From positions 1,922,001-1,986,000 of the forward strand of contig NZ_CP133148.1 of the NCBI RefSeq assembly GCF_036488675.1: DNA of 64,000 bases. Reading direction: 5' to 3'. This DNA comes from Sinorhizobium chiapasense. GTDB taxonomy: Bacteria > Pseudomonadota > Alphaproteobacteria > Rhizobiales > Rhizobiaceae. Below, piece after piece: positions 42,756-51,214 of the stretch. Positions within the stretch are counted from its first letter, which is position 1. Each line of letters starts with the position of its first letter. The position numbers and the translations under genes are program-made. The notes below the pieces were generated by a model. That model worked only from the letters and a program-made list of their open reading frames with translations, did not search any database and was not told where the DNA came from.

Positions 42756-43279
42756 CGGCCGACCTGCCGTTTCACTACCGCCATGCTGTGTATCGCCTCC
42801 ACCAAAATCGCGTCGCCATCATCACGCAGCGGGCGCCAGAGTGCAACGCGTAGTGGTTATAGCCGATGCGGTCGCTTGGCGTGGCAGGCTTTTCCAGCCT
42901 AAGATTGTCCCACGCGCGGCGCTGTAGGCGCGGGAGAAAACGATGGACGATCCGGGACTGCGCTTTCGCTCGGGCAAAGTCGATGAACCGCTTCCTTCAC
43001 CCGTCAAGCCTCTCCAAACCCAAAAGCGAGCCATTCACGGTGCGGACGCACGTGGCTGGATCCCTGTGACGAGCACAGGGATGAGGTGCCTGGGGCGGCC
43101 GTACGGAACAGCCAACTGAGTGACGTGGGCGAAAAAGCATCCGCCAAACCCATTACGCTACTACCGCGTGCCGTGGCACCTGAAAAGACGCACGGCACTG
43201 CAGTAACCGTCCGGAATTGCGCAAAGGCGAGAAACTTCCACGTCCGGCCGGCGGCACCGGCCGGATGCGTCTTCTGTCA
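42756..43279. other. 524-base intergenic region holding repeat fragments
   Basis: No gene is seen. It contains a RIME1-like arm fragment (GCGCGGCGCTGTAG near 42912), one RIME2-like arm (43034-43087) and a degenerate RIME1 piece (GACGCACGGCACTGCAGTAA near 43188). It looks like a graveyard of small mobile-derived repeats. Confidence 0.55.
43034..43087 (+). repeat. RIME2-like single arm
   Basis: TGGCTGGATCCCTGTGACGA then GCACAGGGATGAGG, matching the right arms at 51125 and 63930. No left arm is seen upstream, so it is a partial element. Confidence 0.75.
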
Positions 43280-45508
43280 TCAGGCGAGCATATCCTCAAT
43301 CCGGATCGGCAGTGTGCGCACGCGGATGCCGGTCGCGTGGTAGACCGCGTTGGCGATGGCGGGCGCCATGCCGACGAGCGCGATTTCGCCGAGACCCTTG
43401 ACGCCGAGCGCGTTGACGTGCGGGTCCACCTCGTCGACGAAATGCGCTTCGATGTCCGCGATATCGAGATTCACGGGCACGAGGTAATCCGCCATATGCG
43501 CATTGACCGGACGGCCGTCGCGCTGATCGAGCACGGTTCGCTCCATCAGCGCCATGCCGATACCGCCGACCATGCCGCCGGTACACTGGCTGGCTGCAAG
43601 GCGCGGATTGACGATGCGACCGGCCCCATAGGTGCCCAGCGCGCGGCGCACCCGGATCGTGCCGACATCGGGATCGACGGCCACCTCGGCAAAGACAGCA
43701 CCGAAAGCATGCATGGAATATCGGCTGGCAATATCGGGATCACGGCTGGCTGATGCATTCGCCTCGATCGGTCCGCCGGCACTCGCGACAATGTCGCCAT
43801 AGGTCTGGCCGGGCGCGGTATCGCCGCGACGGCCAAGACGCCCCTCCTCCCACACGACCCCATCGATCGAGGCGCCGAAGACCGGCGAGCGCTGGTCGGC
43901 GATGGCGCGCCTTGCGGCCTCTTCCTGCACCGCGATGCAGGCGGCGCAGATCGCCGAGCCGACGGACGCCATCGTCCAGGAGCCGCCATGGGAGGGAGCC
44001 GGCGGAAAATCCGAGCGACCAAGGCTGAAGCGGACGCTGTCGACCGGCAGGCCGAGCGTCTCGGCGGCAACCTGCGTCATCGACGTGTAGGTCCCCGGCC
44101 CCATGTCGCTTGCCGCCACCTCGATTTCGGCCGTGCCGTCGGGAAGGAGCCGCGCGAGCGCGCTCGACGGAGCGTGAAACGCAGGATAGCTCGCGGACGC
44201 GACACCCATGCCGATCAGCAGCCGCCCATCGCGCATGGAGCGCGGTTTCGGATCCCGCTTCGACCAGCCGAAGCGCTCGGCACCGGCATCGTAGCACTTC
44301 ATCAGCGACCGGCTCGAGAACGGCTTATCCGCCGCCTCGTCGATCTCAGGCTCGTTCAGGCGGCGCAGTTCGATCGGGTCGAGGCCGAGCTTGTAGGAAA
44401 GCTCGTCCGCTGCGCATTCGAGCGCGAAGACGCCGCTCGCTTCCCCCGGGCCGCGCATGTAGGTGGGCGTGCCCGTGTCGAGCTTCACGATCCGGTAGCC
44501 GGTGCGCACATTGGGGCAGGAATAGAGGAAGCCCGTGACCGAGGTCAGCGCCTCGATGAACTCCTCGTAGCGGCTCGTCTCTCCGACGCCCTCGTGGATC
44601 AGGCTCTTGAACTTGCCGTCTTTCGCCGCCCCGAGCGCGACACGCTGGAGCGTGCGCGGACGGTGGCCGGTGGTGTAGAACATCTGCTTGCGGGTCAGCA
44701 CCAACTTGACCGGCCGGCCCACCTCGCGCGCCGCGATGGCCGCGAGCGTGACATGCGGCCACGTCCTGAGGCTGGTGCCGAAGGCGCCGCCGACGAAGGG
44801 ACAGATCACCTGCACGTTCTCCACCGGCAGGCCGAAGATCGCCGCGATCTCGGCCTGTTCGTTGACCACATACTGGCTCTTGCTCCAGAGCGTCAGCCGG
44901 TCGCCGTTCCAGGCCGCGATGGTGGCGTGCGGTTCCATCGGATTGTGGTTTTCGCGAGCGATGTCGTAGCTCTCGTCGATTTTCACCTCTGCACTCGCGA
45001 GCGCGGCGTCCGCGTCACCCCGCGCGGCGTCGGCGAGCGTGCGCGCGCCCTCTTTCCTGGCGGCCTCCGGAACGACGGCATTCGCGATCAGGCCCGACGG
45101 GTCGACCACCGGCCGCTCCGCCGTGTAGCCGACATTGAGCGCCGCGGCGGCACGCTCGGCATGGTCGAGCGTGTCAGCAACGACGATCGCCACCGGCTGG
45201 CCCCAGAACCGCACCTGATCGTCCTGCAGCACATGCAGGCGCTCGCCGATGGCGGGATCAATCACGCCCTTGTGCTCGCCATAGGCAAGGCGCGGCGCAT
45301 TGAGGTGGCTGATTACGGAAATTACGCCCGGCATGGCGGAGACGGCGTCGACGCCGATCTCGGTGATGCGGCCAAGGCCGGCCGTAGCGCTGACGATCAC
45401 CGCATAGGCCTGGCCCTTCTGGTTGAAATCGGCCGCGTAGCGCGCGCCGCCGGTTACCTTGGCGCGGCCGTCGATGCGGGGAAGCGGTTGTCCGATGACG
45501 TTCGTCAT
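43280..45508 (-). CDS. Molybdopterin-binding subunit of aldehyde oxidoreductase (PaoC/XdhA-like)
   Basis: A 742-residue large subunit of the xanthine dehydrogenase family. The first domain begins LPRIDGRAKVTGGARYAADF; the molybdenum cofactor part has CPFVGGAFGTSLRTW (about residue 264), MRGPGEASGVFALEC (about 350) and GPGTYTSMTQVAAETLG (about 470). The expected catalytic Glu region near the C-terminus reads GVKGLGEIALVG. It oxidises aldehydes or related compounds with Mo. The start (GGAGAATTGGC before ATG 45508) overlaps the upstream FAD gene by four bases. With the FAD and 2Fe-2S genes it forms a PaoABC-like heterotrimer. Confidence 0.9.
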   Translation of the reverse strand: MTNVIGQPLPRIDGRAKVTGGARYAADFNQKGQAYAVIVSATAGLGRITEIGVDAVSAMPGVISVISHLNAPRLAYGEHKGVIDPAIGERLHVLQDDQVRFWGQPVAIVVADTLDHAERAAAALNVGYTAERPVVDPSGLIANAVVPEAARKEGARTLADAARGDADAALASAEVKIDESYDIARENHNPMEPHATIAAWNGDRLTLWSKSQYVVNEQAEIAAIFGLPVENVQVICPFVGGAFGTSLRTWPHVTLAAIAAREVGRPVKLVLTRKQMFYTTGHRPRTLQRVALGAAKDGKFKSLIHEGVGETSRYEEFIEALTSVTGFLYSCPNVRTGYRIVKLDTGTPTYMRGPGEASGVFALECAADELSYKLGLDPIELRRLNEPEIDEAADKPFSSRSLMKCYDAGAERFGWSKRDPKPRSMRDGRLLIGMGVASASYPAFHAPSSALARLLPDGTAEIEVAASDMGPGTYTSMTQVAAETLGLPVDSVRFSLGRSDFPPAPSHGGSWTMASVGSAICAACIAVQEEAARRAIADQRSPVFGASIDGVVWEEGRLGRRGDTAPGQTYGDIVASAGGPIEANASASRDPDIASRYSMHAFGAVFAEVAVDPDVGTIRVRRALGTYGAGRIVNPRLAASQCTGGMVGGIGMALMERTVLDQRDGRPVNAHMADYLVPVNLDIADIEAHFVDEVDPHVNALGVKGLGEIALVGMAPAIANAVYHATGIRVRTLPIRIEDMLA

Positions 45509-46482
45509 GCCAATTCTCCAACCATTTCGAGCGTGCGGACGATCGTCCGCTGCAGGAGTTCGACCTTGTAGTGATTGCCGGCTGCCGGCCGTGCGCCTTC
45601 CGCCGCCAGCCGCGCAGCTGCCTCGAAGACCGGGCGGGACGGCTCCTTGCCGATCAGTTCCGCCTCCGAGGCGCGCATCCGCCACGGGCGGGTTCCGACC
45701 CCGCCGCAGGCGATCCGCACCGAGCGGATCACGCCGCCCTCCGTTTCCATGGCGACGGCCGCCGAGACCAGGGCGAACTCGTAGGACTCGCGGTCACGCA
45801 CCTTGAGGTAGCGTGCGCGACGGCTGTGGGGGCCGCCCGGCACGCGCACGTCGAGGATCAGTTCGCCCGGCTCCAGCGTGTGTTCGAGATGCGGCGTATC
45901 GCCCGGCAGCAGAAAGAGATCCTCGACGGGAAACGTGCGCTCGCCTTCCGGCCCGCGCACGCTCATCGTCGCGTCGAGCGCAATCAGCGCGACCGCAACG
46001 TCCGACGGGTGGGTGGCGATGCAATGACCGCTGACGCCGAGGATGGCGTGGCCGCCGTTGAGCCCATCGATCGCAGAGCAGCCCGAGCCCGGCTCGCGCT
46101 TGTTGCACGGGGCATCGAGCATTCGGAAATAGGGACAGCGCACGCGCTGCAGGAGATTTCCGCCGATCGAGGCGACGTTGCGCAACTGCGGCGATGCGCC
46201 TTCGATCAAGGATTCGGCGACAAGCGGCTGCAGACGCAAGGTGTCGGGATGGGCGGCGACCTCCGTCATCCGGGCAAGCGCGCCGATGACGAGATCGGAG
46301 CCTTCGATGCGGATACCTCCGAGCGGAAGGGCGTTGATGTCGACGAGCCGTTCGGGACGCTCCACCTCCTCCCGCATGAGGTCGATGAGCGTGGTCCCGC
46401 CGGCGATATAGCGTGCGCCCGCGGCCGCGGCGGCGATCGCCTCCTGCTCGCTGCGGGCCTTTTCGTAGCTGAATGGCAGCAT
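45505..46482 (-). CDS. FAD-binding subunit of aldehyde oxidoreductase (PaoB-like)
   Basis: A 325-residue FAD subunit. FAD contacts lie in ARYIAGGTTLIDLMREEVER and QLRNVASIGGNLLQRVRCPY. Cysteines at RCPYF, APCNKREPGSGCSA and SGHC match the extra 4Fe-4S cluster known for PaoB, unlike ordinary XDH FAD subunits. GGGAGGACCTGACC precedes ATG 46482. It lies between the PaoA- and PaoC-like genes, coupled to both. Confidence 0.9.
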   Translation of the reverse strand: MLPFSYEKARSEQEAIAAAAAGARYIAGGTTLIDLMREEVERPERLVDINALPLGGIRIEGSDLVIGALARMTEVAAHPDTLRLQPLVAESLIEGASPQLRNVASIGGNLLQRVRCPYFRMLDAPCNKREPGSGCSAIDGLNGGHAILGVSGHCIATHPSDVAVALIALDATMSVRGPEGERTFPVEDLFLLPGDTPHLEHTLEPGELILDVRVPGGPHSRRARYLKVRDRESYEFALVSAAVAMETEGGVIRSVRIACGGVGTRPWRMRASEAELIGKEPSRPVFEAAARLAAEGARPAAGNHYKVELLQRTIVRTLEMVGELA

Positions 46483-46484
46483 GG

Positions 46485-47144
46485 TCAGGTCCTCCCGGCG
46501 GCATCGGCGACAGCGGCAACGATGCCCGGATAGGCCCCGCACCGACAGATGTTGCCGCTCATCCAGAACCTGATCTCCTCCGGTGAATGGGCGTGGCCCT
46601 CGGCGATGCAGCCGACGCCGGACATGATCTGGCCGGAGGTGCAGAAACCGCACTGGAGGCCATCATGCTCGATGAAGGCCGCCTGGAGCGGATGGAGTTC
46701 GTCGCCTTTCGCCAGCCCCTCGATCGTGGTGATCTCGGCGCCGTCATGCATCACCGCGAGCGTCAGACAGGAATTGATCCGCTTGCCGTCGACCAGGATG
46801 GTGCATGCCCCGCAAGCACCCTGGTTGCAGCCCTTCTTCGTGCCGGTGAGGTCAAGCGTTTCGCGAAGGACGTCCAGCAGCGACTGGCGCGGATCGAGTT
46901 CCAGTTCGCGCGAATTCCCGTTGACGGTCAGTCGTATGCGCGCTGGCGTCATGCTCGTGCCCTCCTGGTTTGCGGTAGTAGCGGCGGATGATGCGGCCAG
47001 CGCCGTGCCGGATGGGATGGCCGCTAGCGTCGCGGCTCCTGCTGCCATCTGTAGAACGTCGCGTCGGGAAAGTTCGTAATGGACGGTCTCTGTTCCGCCC
47101 GATAATCGCGCTTCCCCGCTTTCGGGTTTGTCATGTCCGGACAT
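46485..47144 (-). CDS. Tat-exported 2Fe-2S subunit of aldehyde oxidoreductase (PaoA-like)
   Basis: A 219-residue subunit. The N-terminus carries a twin-arginine signal (ELSRRDVLQMAAGAATLAAI), which would export the folded trimer to the periplasm. The two clusters are seen as CNQGACGACTILVDG with a later Cys in INSC, and CGFCTSGQ with ICRCGAYPG. It leads the paoABC-like operon and is divergent from an AraC regulator. Typical substrates of PaoABC are aromatic aldehydes; here that is inferred. Confidence 0.9.
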   Translation of the reverse strand: MSGHDKPESGEARLSGGTETVHYELSRRDVLQMAAGAATLAAIPSGTALAASSAATTANQEGTSMTPARIRLTVNGNSRELELDPRQSLLDVLRETLDLTGTKKGCNQGACGACTILVDGKRINSCLTLAVMHDGAEITTIEGLAKGDELHPLQAAFIEHDGLQCGFCTSGQIMSGVGCIAEGHAHSPEEIRFWMSGNICRCGAYPGIVAAVADAAGRT

Positions 47145-47363
47145 GGTAACGCAGACTCCTTGCTGGGGAACGGCGTGTTCGCTCTTTGAGGTGATTAATC
47201 GATTTACGGGAGTGACAACGCACCAAGCTTATGCAGGCATCCCAAACGCGCCAGCGCCCGTATTGCTGCGTTTTGTACGAAAGTGCTATGTATTTGCGGG
47301 GCGCGCCCGAGAACAAAACAGCGTTGGGCTCGACCGGAAATTCCTCATGATCGGAGTTCGCGG

Positions 47364-48272
47364 ATGGCCAGCGGAGCTTATGGCGAGCGGTTGGGCGAGG
47401 CTGTCGGGGCCGAATCGCCGCCGAGCATTCTTGTCCAGCGACTGCAAAGAACGGACTTCGCCGCCACGCGCGTCAGTTGGGACAAGAGGGAAAGCGGGCG
47501 CCTGGGCCGGATCGAACGGGAGGACGGCTATCTTGTCTGTCTGCAACTGCTCGATCTTGAGCCCCACCCCTACTGGGTGGAGGGTCGCCCGGTGACGATT
47601 GCGCCGATCAGGAGCGGGCAGTTCACGCTTCTGGACCTGAATTGCGAGCATTCCTCCGTCCTCGCCGATCCCATCGACTGCCTGGCGATCTACATATCGC
47701 GCCAGGCGCTCGACAGGATCGCCGAGGAGCGCGGCGTTTCGCGAATGAGCACAATCGGTATTGCGCCGGGCGTTCCCCTCGACGACGTTGTCGTCCGCAG
47801 TCTCGGCAGCAGCCTGCTGCCCGCATTACAGAGGCCCGAACAGGCCAGCCAGCTGTTCCTCGATCATGTCGGCATGGCCCTGCTCGCCCATCTCGGCAGC
47901 GCCTATGGCGACATGCGGGCTGCACACAGGCCAAAGCGCGGTGGCCTTGCGCCCTGGCAGGAGCGGCGCGCCAAGGAGATCCTCATGGGGCATCTCGACG
48001 GCGAAATCGCGCTCGAGGACCTCGCCCATGAATGCGGCCTATCGCGCAGCCATTTTGCCCGCGCCTTCAAGGAGACGACCGGCGCCCCACCGCATCGGTG
48101 GCTGCTGGCCCGCCGCATCGAGCGCGCCCAGGACCTGCTCTTGAACTCGAACCTGTCGATCACCGAGATCGCCAGCAGTTGCGGCTTCGCCGACCAGAGC
48201 CACTTCACCCGGGTCTTCGCCAAAATGGTCGAGACAGGCCCCGGCGAATGGCGGCGATGTCGGCGGTGGTAG
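47364..48272 (+). CDS. AraC-family transcriptional regulator
   Basis: A 302-residue regulator with an N-terminal ligand region (about 1-180) and a C-terminal double helix-turn-helix (HECGLSRSHFARAFKETTGA and ITEIASSCGFADQSHFTRVF). GGAG seven bases before ATG 47364 supports the start. It is divergent from the paoABC-like operon with 219 bases between starts, so it probably controls that operon, perhaps in response to an aldehyde. Confidence 0.88.
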   Translation: MASGAYGERLGEAVGAESPPSILVQRLQRTDFAATRVSWDKRESGRLGRIEREDGYLVCLQLLDLEPHPYWVEGRPVTIAPIRSGQFTLLDLNCEHSSVLADPIDCLAIYISRQALDRIAEERGVSRMSTIGIAPGVPLDDVVVRSLGSSLLPALQRPEQASQLFLDHVGMALLAHLGSAYGDMRAAHRPKRGGLAPWQERRAKEILMGHLDGEIALEDLAHECGLSRSHFARAFKETTGAPPHRWLLARRIERAQDLLLNSNLSITEIASSCGFADQSHFTRVFAKMVETGPGEWRRCRRW

Positions 48273-48292
48273 CAGCAGTTTCGACAAGCGCC

Positions 48293-48330
48293 TCCGCCGC
48301 CGGTCTGCCGATCATGGCGCCGGCGGCGGA
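48293..48330. terminator. Hairpin between convergent genes
   Basis: Perfect 11-base arms TCCGCCGCCGG/CCGGCGGCGGA with a 16-base loop, between the AraC gene and the secreted lectin-like gene. It lacks a T-run, so termination is likely but not certain. Confidence 0.45.
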
Positions 48331-48348
48331 AGCATGAGCTGCGGCCGC

Positions 48349-48975
48349 TCAGTTCGCGGCGAAGCAGTAGAAAAGGCCGTCGCCGCCGGTGGTCTTGAAC
48401 GCCTCCACCGTGCAGCCGCCGCGCGTCTTGTGCAACGAATTCCAGGATTTGGCCGCGGCGGATTCGTCGAGGCCCATGCGGTCGCTGTGGCCGACGATTG
48501 CCACACCCTCCGCTCCACCCATCGTCCAGTTGCCGCAGGTGTCCGCTGCGGCCGTGCCATCGGGGTTCGACCCGGTCAGGATGTCGTGGCGGTTCGGCGT
48601 GTCACCGCGGCCGTTGATGACCTCGCCCTTCTCGTTGAGCGCGGTCTGCTTGGTCAGGTTGTTCTTGTCGCTGTGGAGCGATGCGACGTCGTCGGCGATC
48701 TTTTCGCCCTTGGCGTTGTACCACGGGCCTCCGCCGATGCGGTCCTTGGCGTTTTCCGCATCGGTGGAAAGATAGGCTTTCCAGGTCTTGCCGGACGAGC
48801 CGCCGGCGATTGCGAGCTGCGCGCAATAGGCGTCGGCCCCTGCAAGGCCGCCAAGGTCGCCGCCCTTGCCGGGATTGGCGCTGGTGACGAAGAAGCTCAT
48901 GCTCGTGTCCTGGGCATGGGCGGACACGACCGAACAGGCCAAGGCGGCCGCGAAAAGTGCAACTGCGCGATTCAT
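48349..48975 (-). CDS. Secreted lectin-like protein, unknown function
   Basis: A 208-residue protein with a signal peptide (MNRAVALFAAALACSVVSAH). The mature part starts MSFFVTSANPGKGGDLGGLA and includes ADAYCAQLAIAGGSSGKTWK, SDRMGLDESAAAKSWNSLHK and a final FYCFAAN. The Cys pattern and GADAYC/KTWKAYLS resemble C-type-lectin/DUF1554-like folds. Two disulfides are likely. CAGGGAGGAGACT precedes the start. Ligand unknown. Confidence 0.7.
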   Translation of the reverse strand: MNRAVALFAAALACSVVSAHAQDTSMSFFVTSANPGKGGDLGGLAGADAYCAQLAIAGGSSGKTWKAYLSTDAENAKDRIGGGPWYNAKGEKIADDVASLHSDKNNLTKQTALNEKGEVINGRGDTPNRHDILTGSNPDGTAAADTCGNWTMGGAEGVAIVGHSDRMGLDESAAAKSWNSLHKTRGGCTVEAFKTTGGDGLFYCFAAN

Positions 48976-49204
48976 AGTCTCCTCCCTGATGCAGGTTCAA
49001 ACCGGCGACGAAGAGCCTATGGCGGCAAAGACGGGAGTAAAATCAAAACCTTGTGATACGGTTCTGGAGTGCTGCCCATGGCCTGGCGAGCGAGCGGCCC
49101 CGGCGCGGGTGGCCGCCCGCCGTTCAAATTACTTTCATGCGGTTGTGGAATAAGACGCGACACAAGCGCATCATGCCGCGGCCCCGCAGCGCCGGAGAGA
49201 TGAC

Positions 49205-50125
49205 ATGAACAAGTCGACGACCGAAACGGAAGGCCCGGACTGGCTGGAGGCCGAACTGGCCGACACGCTCGACGAGGACTATGAACTCGAGCTTTCCGAA
49301 CCGGCCCTTTCCGAAGAGATCCGCAAGATCTACCGAAAGGCGCACCCGCCCTCGATCCCGCGCATCGAATACTTCCGCGCGCTGCTCAAGCTACAGGCGG
49401 AGCTGATCAAGCTGCAGGACTGGGTCGCTTATCACAAGGAGAAGGTCGTCGTTATCTTCGAGGGGCGTGACTCAGCCGGAAAGGGCGGCGTGATCAAGCG
49501 CATCACCCAGCGTCTCAACCCGCGCATCGTGAAGGTCGTGGCGCTGCCGGCCCCTTCCGACCGCGAAAAGACGCAATGGTATTTCCAGCGTTACGTGCCG
49601 CATCTGCCGGCCGGCGGCGAGATCGTGCTCTTCGACCGATCCTGGTACAACCGCTCCGGCGTCGAGCGCGTCATGGGCTTCGCAACCGAGGACCAGGTTG
49701 AGCAATTCTTCAACGACGTGCCGGAGTTCGAGCGCATGCTCGTGCGCTCGGGCATCAGGCTCGTCAAATACTGGTTCTCGATTACCGACGAGGAGCAGCA
49801 GATGCGGTTCCTGGTGCGCATCCATGACCCGCTGAAGCAGTGGAAGCTGTCGCCCATGGACCTGCAGTCGCGGGTGCGCTGGGAGGCGTATACCAAGGCT
49901 AAGGAAGAGACCTTCGCCCGCACCAACATCCCGGAAGCGCCGTGGTACATCGTCGAGGGCAACGACAAGAAGCGCGCTCGGCTCAACTGCATCGACCACC
50001 TGCTCCAGCAAATCCCCTACGACGACGTGCCGCACGAGGACATCACCCTGCCCGAGCGGGTGTTCAATCCGGACTATGAGCGCAAGGTATTGCCGCTGGA
50101 GCTCTACGTTCCGTCAAAATACTGA
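49205..50125 (+). CDS. Polyphosphate kinase 2 (PPK2 family), first copy
   Basis: A 306-residue kinase that moves phosphate between polyphosphate and nucleoside diphosphates. Walker A is FEGRDSAGKGGVIKRI (about residue 89), the lid has PAPSDREKTQWYFQRYVPHL, and Walker B is VLFDRSWYNRSGVERVMGF (about residue 142). A single PPK2 domain with an acidic N-terminal 60 residues fits class I (NDP phosphorylating). GGAGAGATGAC precedes the ATG. A paralogue lies at 57918. Confidence 0.93.
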   Translation: MNKSTTETEGPDWLEAELADTLDEDYELELSEPALSEEIRKIYRKAHPPSIPRIEYFRALLKLQAELIKLQDWVAYHKEKVVVIFEGRDSAGKGGVIKRITQRLNPRIVKVVALPAPSDREKTQWYFQRYVPHLPAGGEIVLFDRSWYNRSGVERVMGFATEDQVEQFFNDVPEFERMLVRSGIRLVKYWFSITDEEQQMRFLVRIHDPLKQWKLSPMDLQSRVRWEAYTKAKEETFARTNIPEAPWYIVEGNDKKRARLNCIDHLLQQIPYDDVPHEDITLPERVFNPDYERKVLPLELYVPSKY

Positions 50126-50178
50126 CGGGCAGCCACGGCGCGGCTTCCGGGCGCGGAAAGATACGCTGGACTTTGCAA

Positions 50179-50204
50179 GAGTGCCCGCGCTTTCGCGGGC
50201 ACTC
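50179..50204. terminator. Bidirectional hairpin terminator
   Basis: Perfect 11-base stem GAGTGCCCGCG/CGCGGGCACTC with a four-base loop, between the convergent PPK2 and DUF4168 genes. Only a short T-rich tail follows. Confidence 0.65.
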
Positions 50205-50241
50205 CATTTGATGCGCGTTGTGGCGGTAGGTACCGTACCGG

Positions 50242-50673
50242 CTATTGCTGCGCGGGTGCCTGCGCCGGTGCGGAGCTCTGGATCTTCTCCTGAACCTTCT
50301 TCGCCAAAGCCGGATCGTTCTGCGCGGCCGTCAGAATCGATGTGTATTCCTCGACCGAGATGCCCTGAGATGCTTCAACGGCCTGGACCATCTGCTGGCT
50401 GGCTTCGGTCTTCAGCTTGTCCTTGGCGGTCTCATCCGCTGTCGCCTCGATCTTCGCCGAATACTCCTGCCTGACCTTGTCGACTTGCAGATAGGCCACG
50501 GCAAAGGCCTCGATCTTCTGATCGCTTACGGCCCCGCCGCTGCTATCGGGCTGACCTTGCATCGGCTGCGTCTGTTGCGCTTGAGCCACTTCCAACGCGA
50601 ACGCCGGGCTGTAAGCCATCATGCCGAAGACCGCAGCGGTCAACGTTGCAACGGTTTTATAACGAGTGATCAT
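50242..50673 (-). CDS. Secreted DUF4168 protein
   Basis: A 143-residue exported protein: signal peptide (TAAVFGMMAYSPAFALEVA), a Gln-rich stretch, then the DUF4168 helical core (VSDQKIEAFAVAYLQVDKVR, and ISVEEYTSILTAAQNDPALA). The tail is Ala/Pro/Gln-rich. ATG 50673 has AGGA six bases upstream; ATG 50679 is the alternative. The family is widespread, periplasmic and uncharacterised. Confidence 0.83.
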   Translation of the reverse strand: MITRYKTVATLTAAVFGMMAYSPAFALEVAQAQQTQPMQGQPDSSGGAVSDQKIEAFAVAYLQVDKVRQEYSAKIEATADETAKDKLKTEASQQMVQAVEASQGISVEEYTSILTAAQNDPALAKKVQEKIQSSAPAQAPAQQ

Positions 50674-50720
50674 GTTCATTCCTCTGTAACGTGCATGACT
50701 TGATCGGCAGCAATACCGCC

Positions 50721-50825
50721 TGACAGCGCCGCGCGTCGTTCCCAGACGCATAAAGGTCGCTGTAACACTTTGAATTGCTGCATGGTTTGTCCCAGGTCCG
50801 TTACGATCCGAGGACCATGCAGCTG
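50721..50825 (-). repeat. RIME1-like intergenic mosaic element
   Basis: Reversed, diverged copy: GCGCCGCGCGTC arms, AGGTCGCTGTAACACTTTGA, then a palindrome with the core changed (GTCCCAGGTCCGTTACGATC instead of TTAAATCG). Confidence 0.82.
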
Positions 50826-50979
50826 TCGCTCGTGCCTCGCACCAACGCGATGACGAGTTGGTTACGATGAACCGCTTAAGAGTGCTCGATGGGGCGGTAC
50901 CGGGGCGATTTGCTGACAATTGAGCGGCAGCTTTGTGGTCATCGATGCCAGGCGGAGATGGCGAGTTCCGCAATGCACA

Positions 50980-51181
50980 CCTCATTCCTGTGCTCGTCAC
51001 AGGAATCCTGCAGCGCCGCGTCGGCGGCGCGGGAGACTCCTCTGGATCGACCTCGCGTATGGCCGCCGGTCACCCGCCGCGCGCCCGACCGGCACCTCCT
51101 CCGTCTCACACACTGGTGGCCACGTCATTCACGGCGCAGACGCGCCGTGGCTGGATCCCTGTGACAGGCACAGGGACGAGG
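50980..51181. repeat. RIME2-like element with terminal inverted repeats
   Basis: A roughly 202-base unit. The left end CCTCATTCCTGTGCTCGTCA is mirrored at the right end (TGACAGGCACAGGGACGAGG). Subterminal arms are GCCGCGTCGGCGGCGCGGG and GGCGCAGACGCGCC. The ends match 63783-63987 while the middles differ. Confidence 0.8.
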
Positions 51182-51214
51182 AGCTCTGAGTATCTGCCTC
51201 GGAAAAAGCAGCCG

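Noticed and set aside
43988..45571. Open frame of 527 codons opposite the molybdopterin subunit
   Set aside because: Antisense to a well conserved enzyme; composition biased to Arg/Ala/Glu with no domain.
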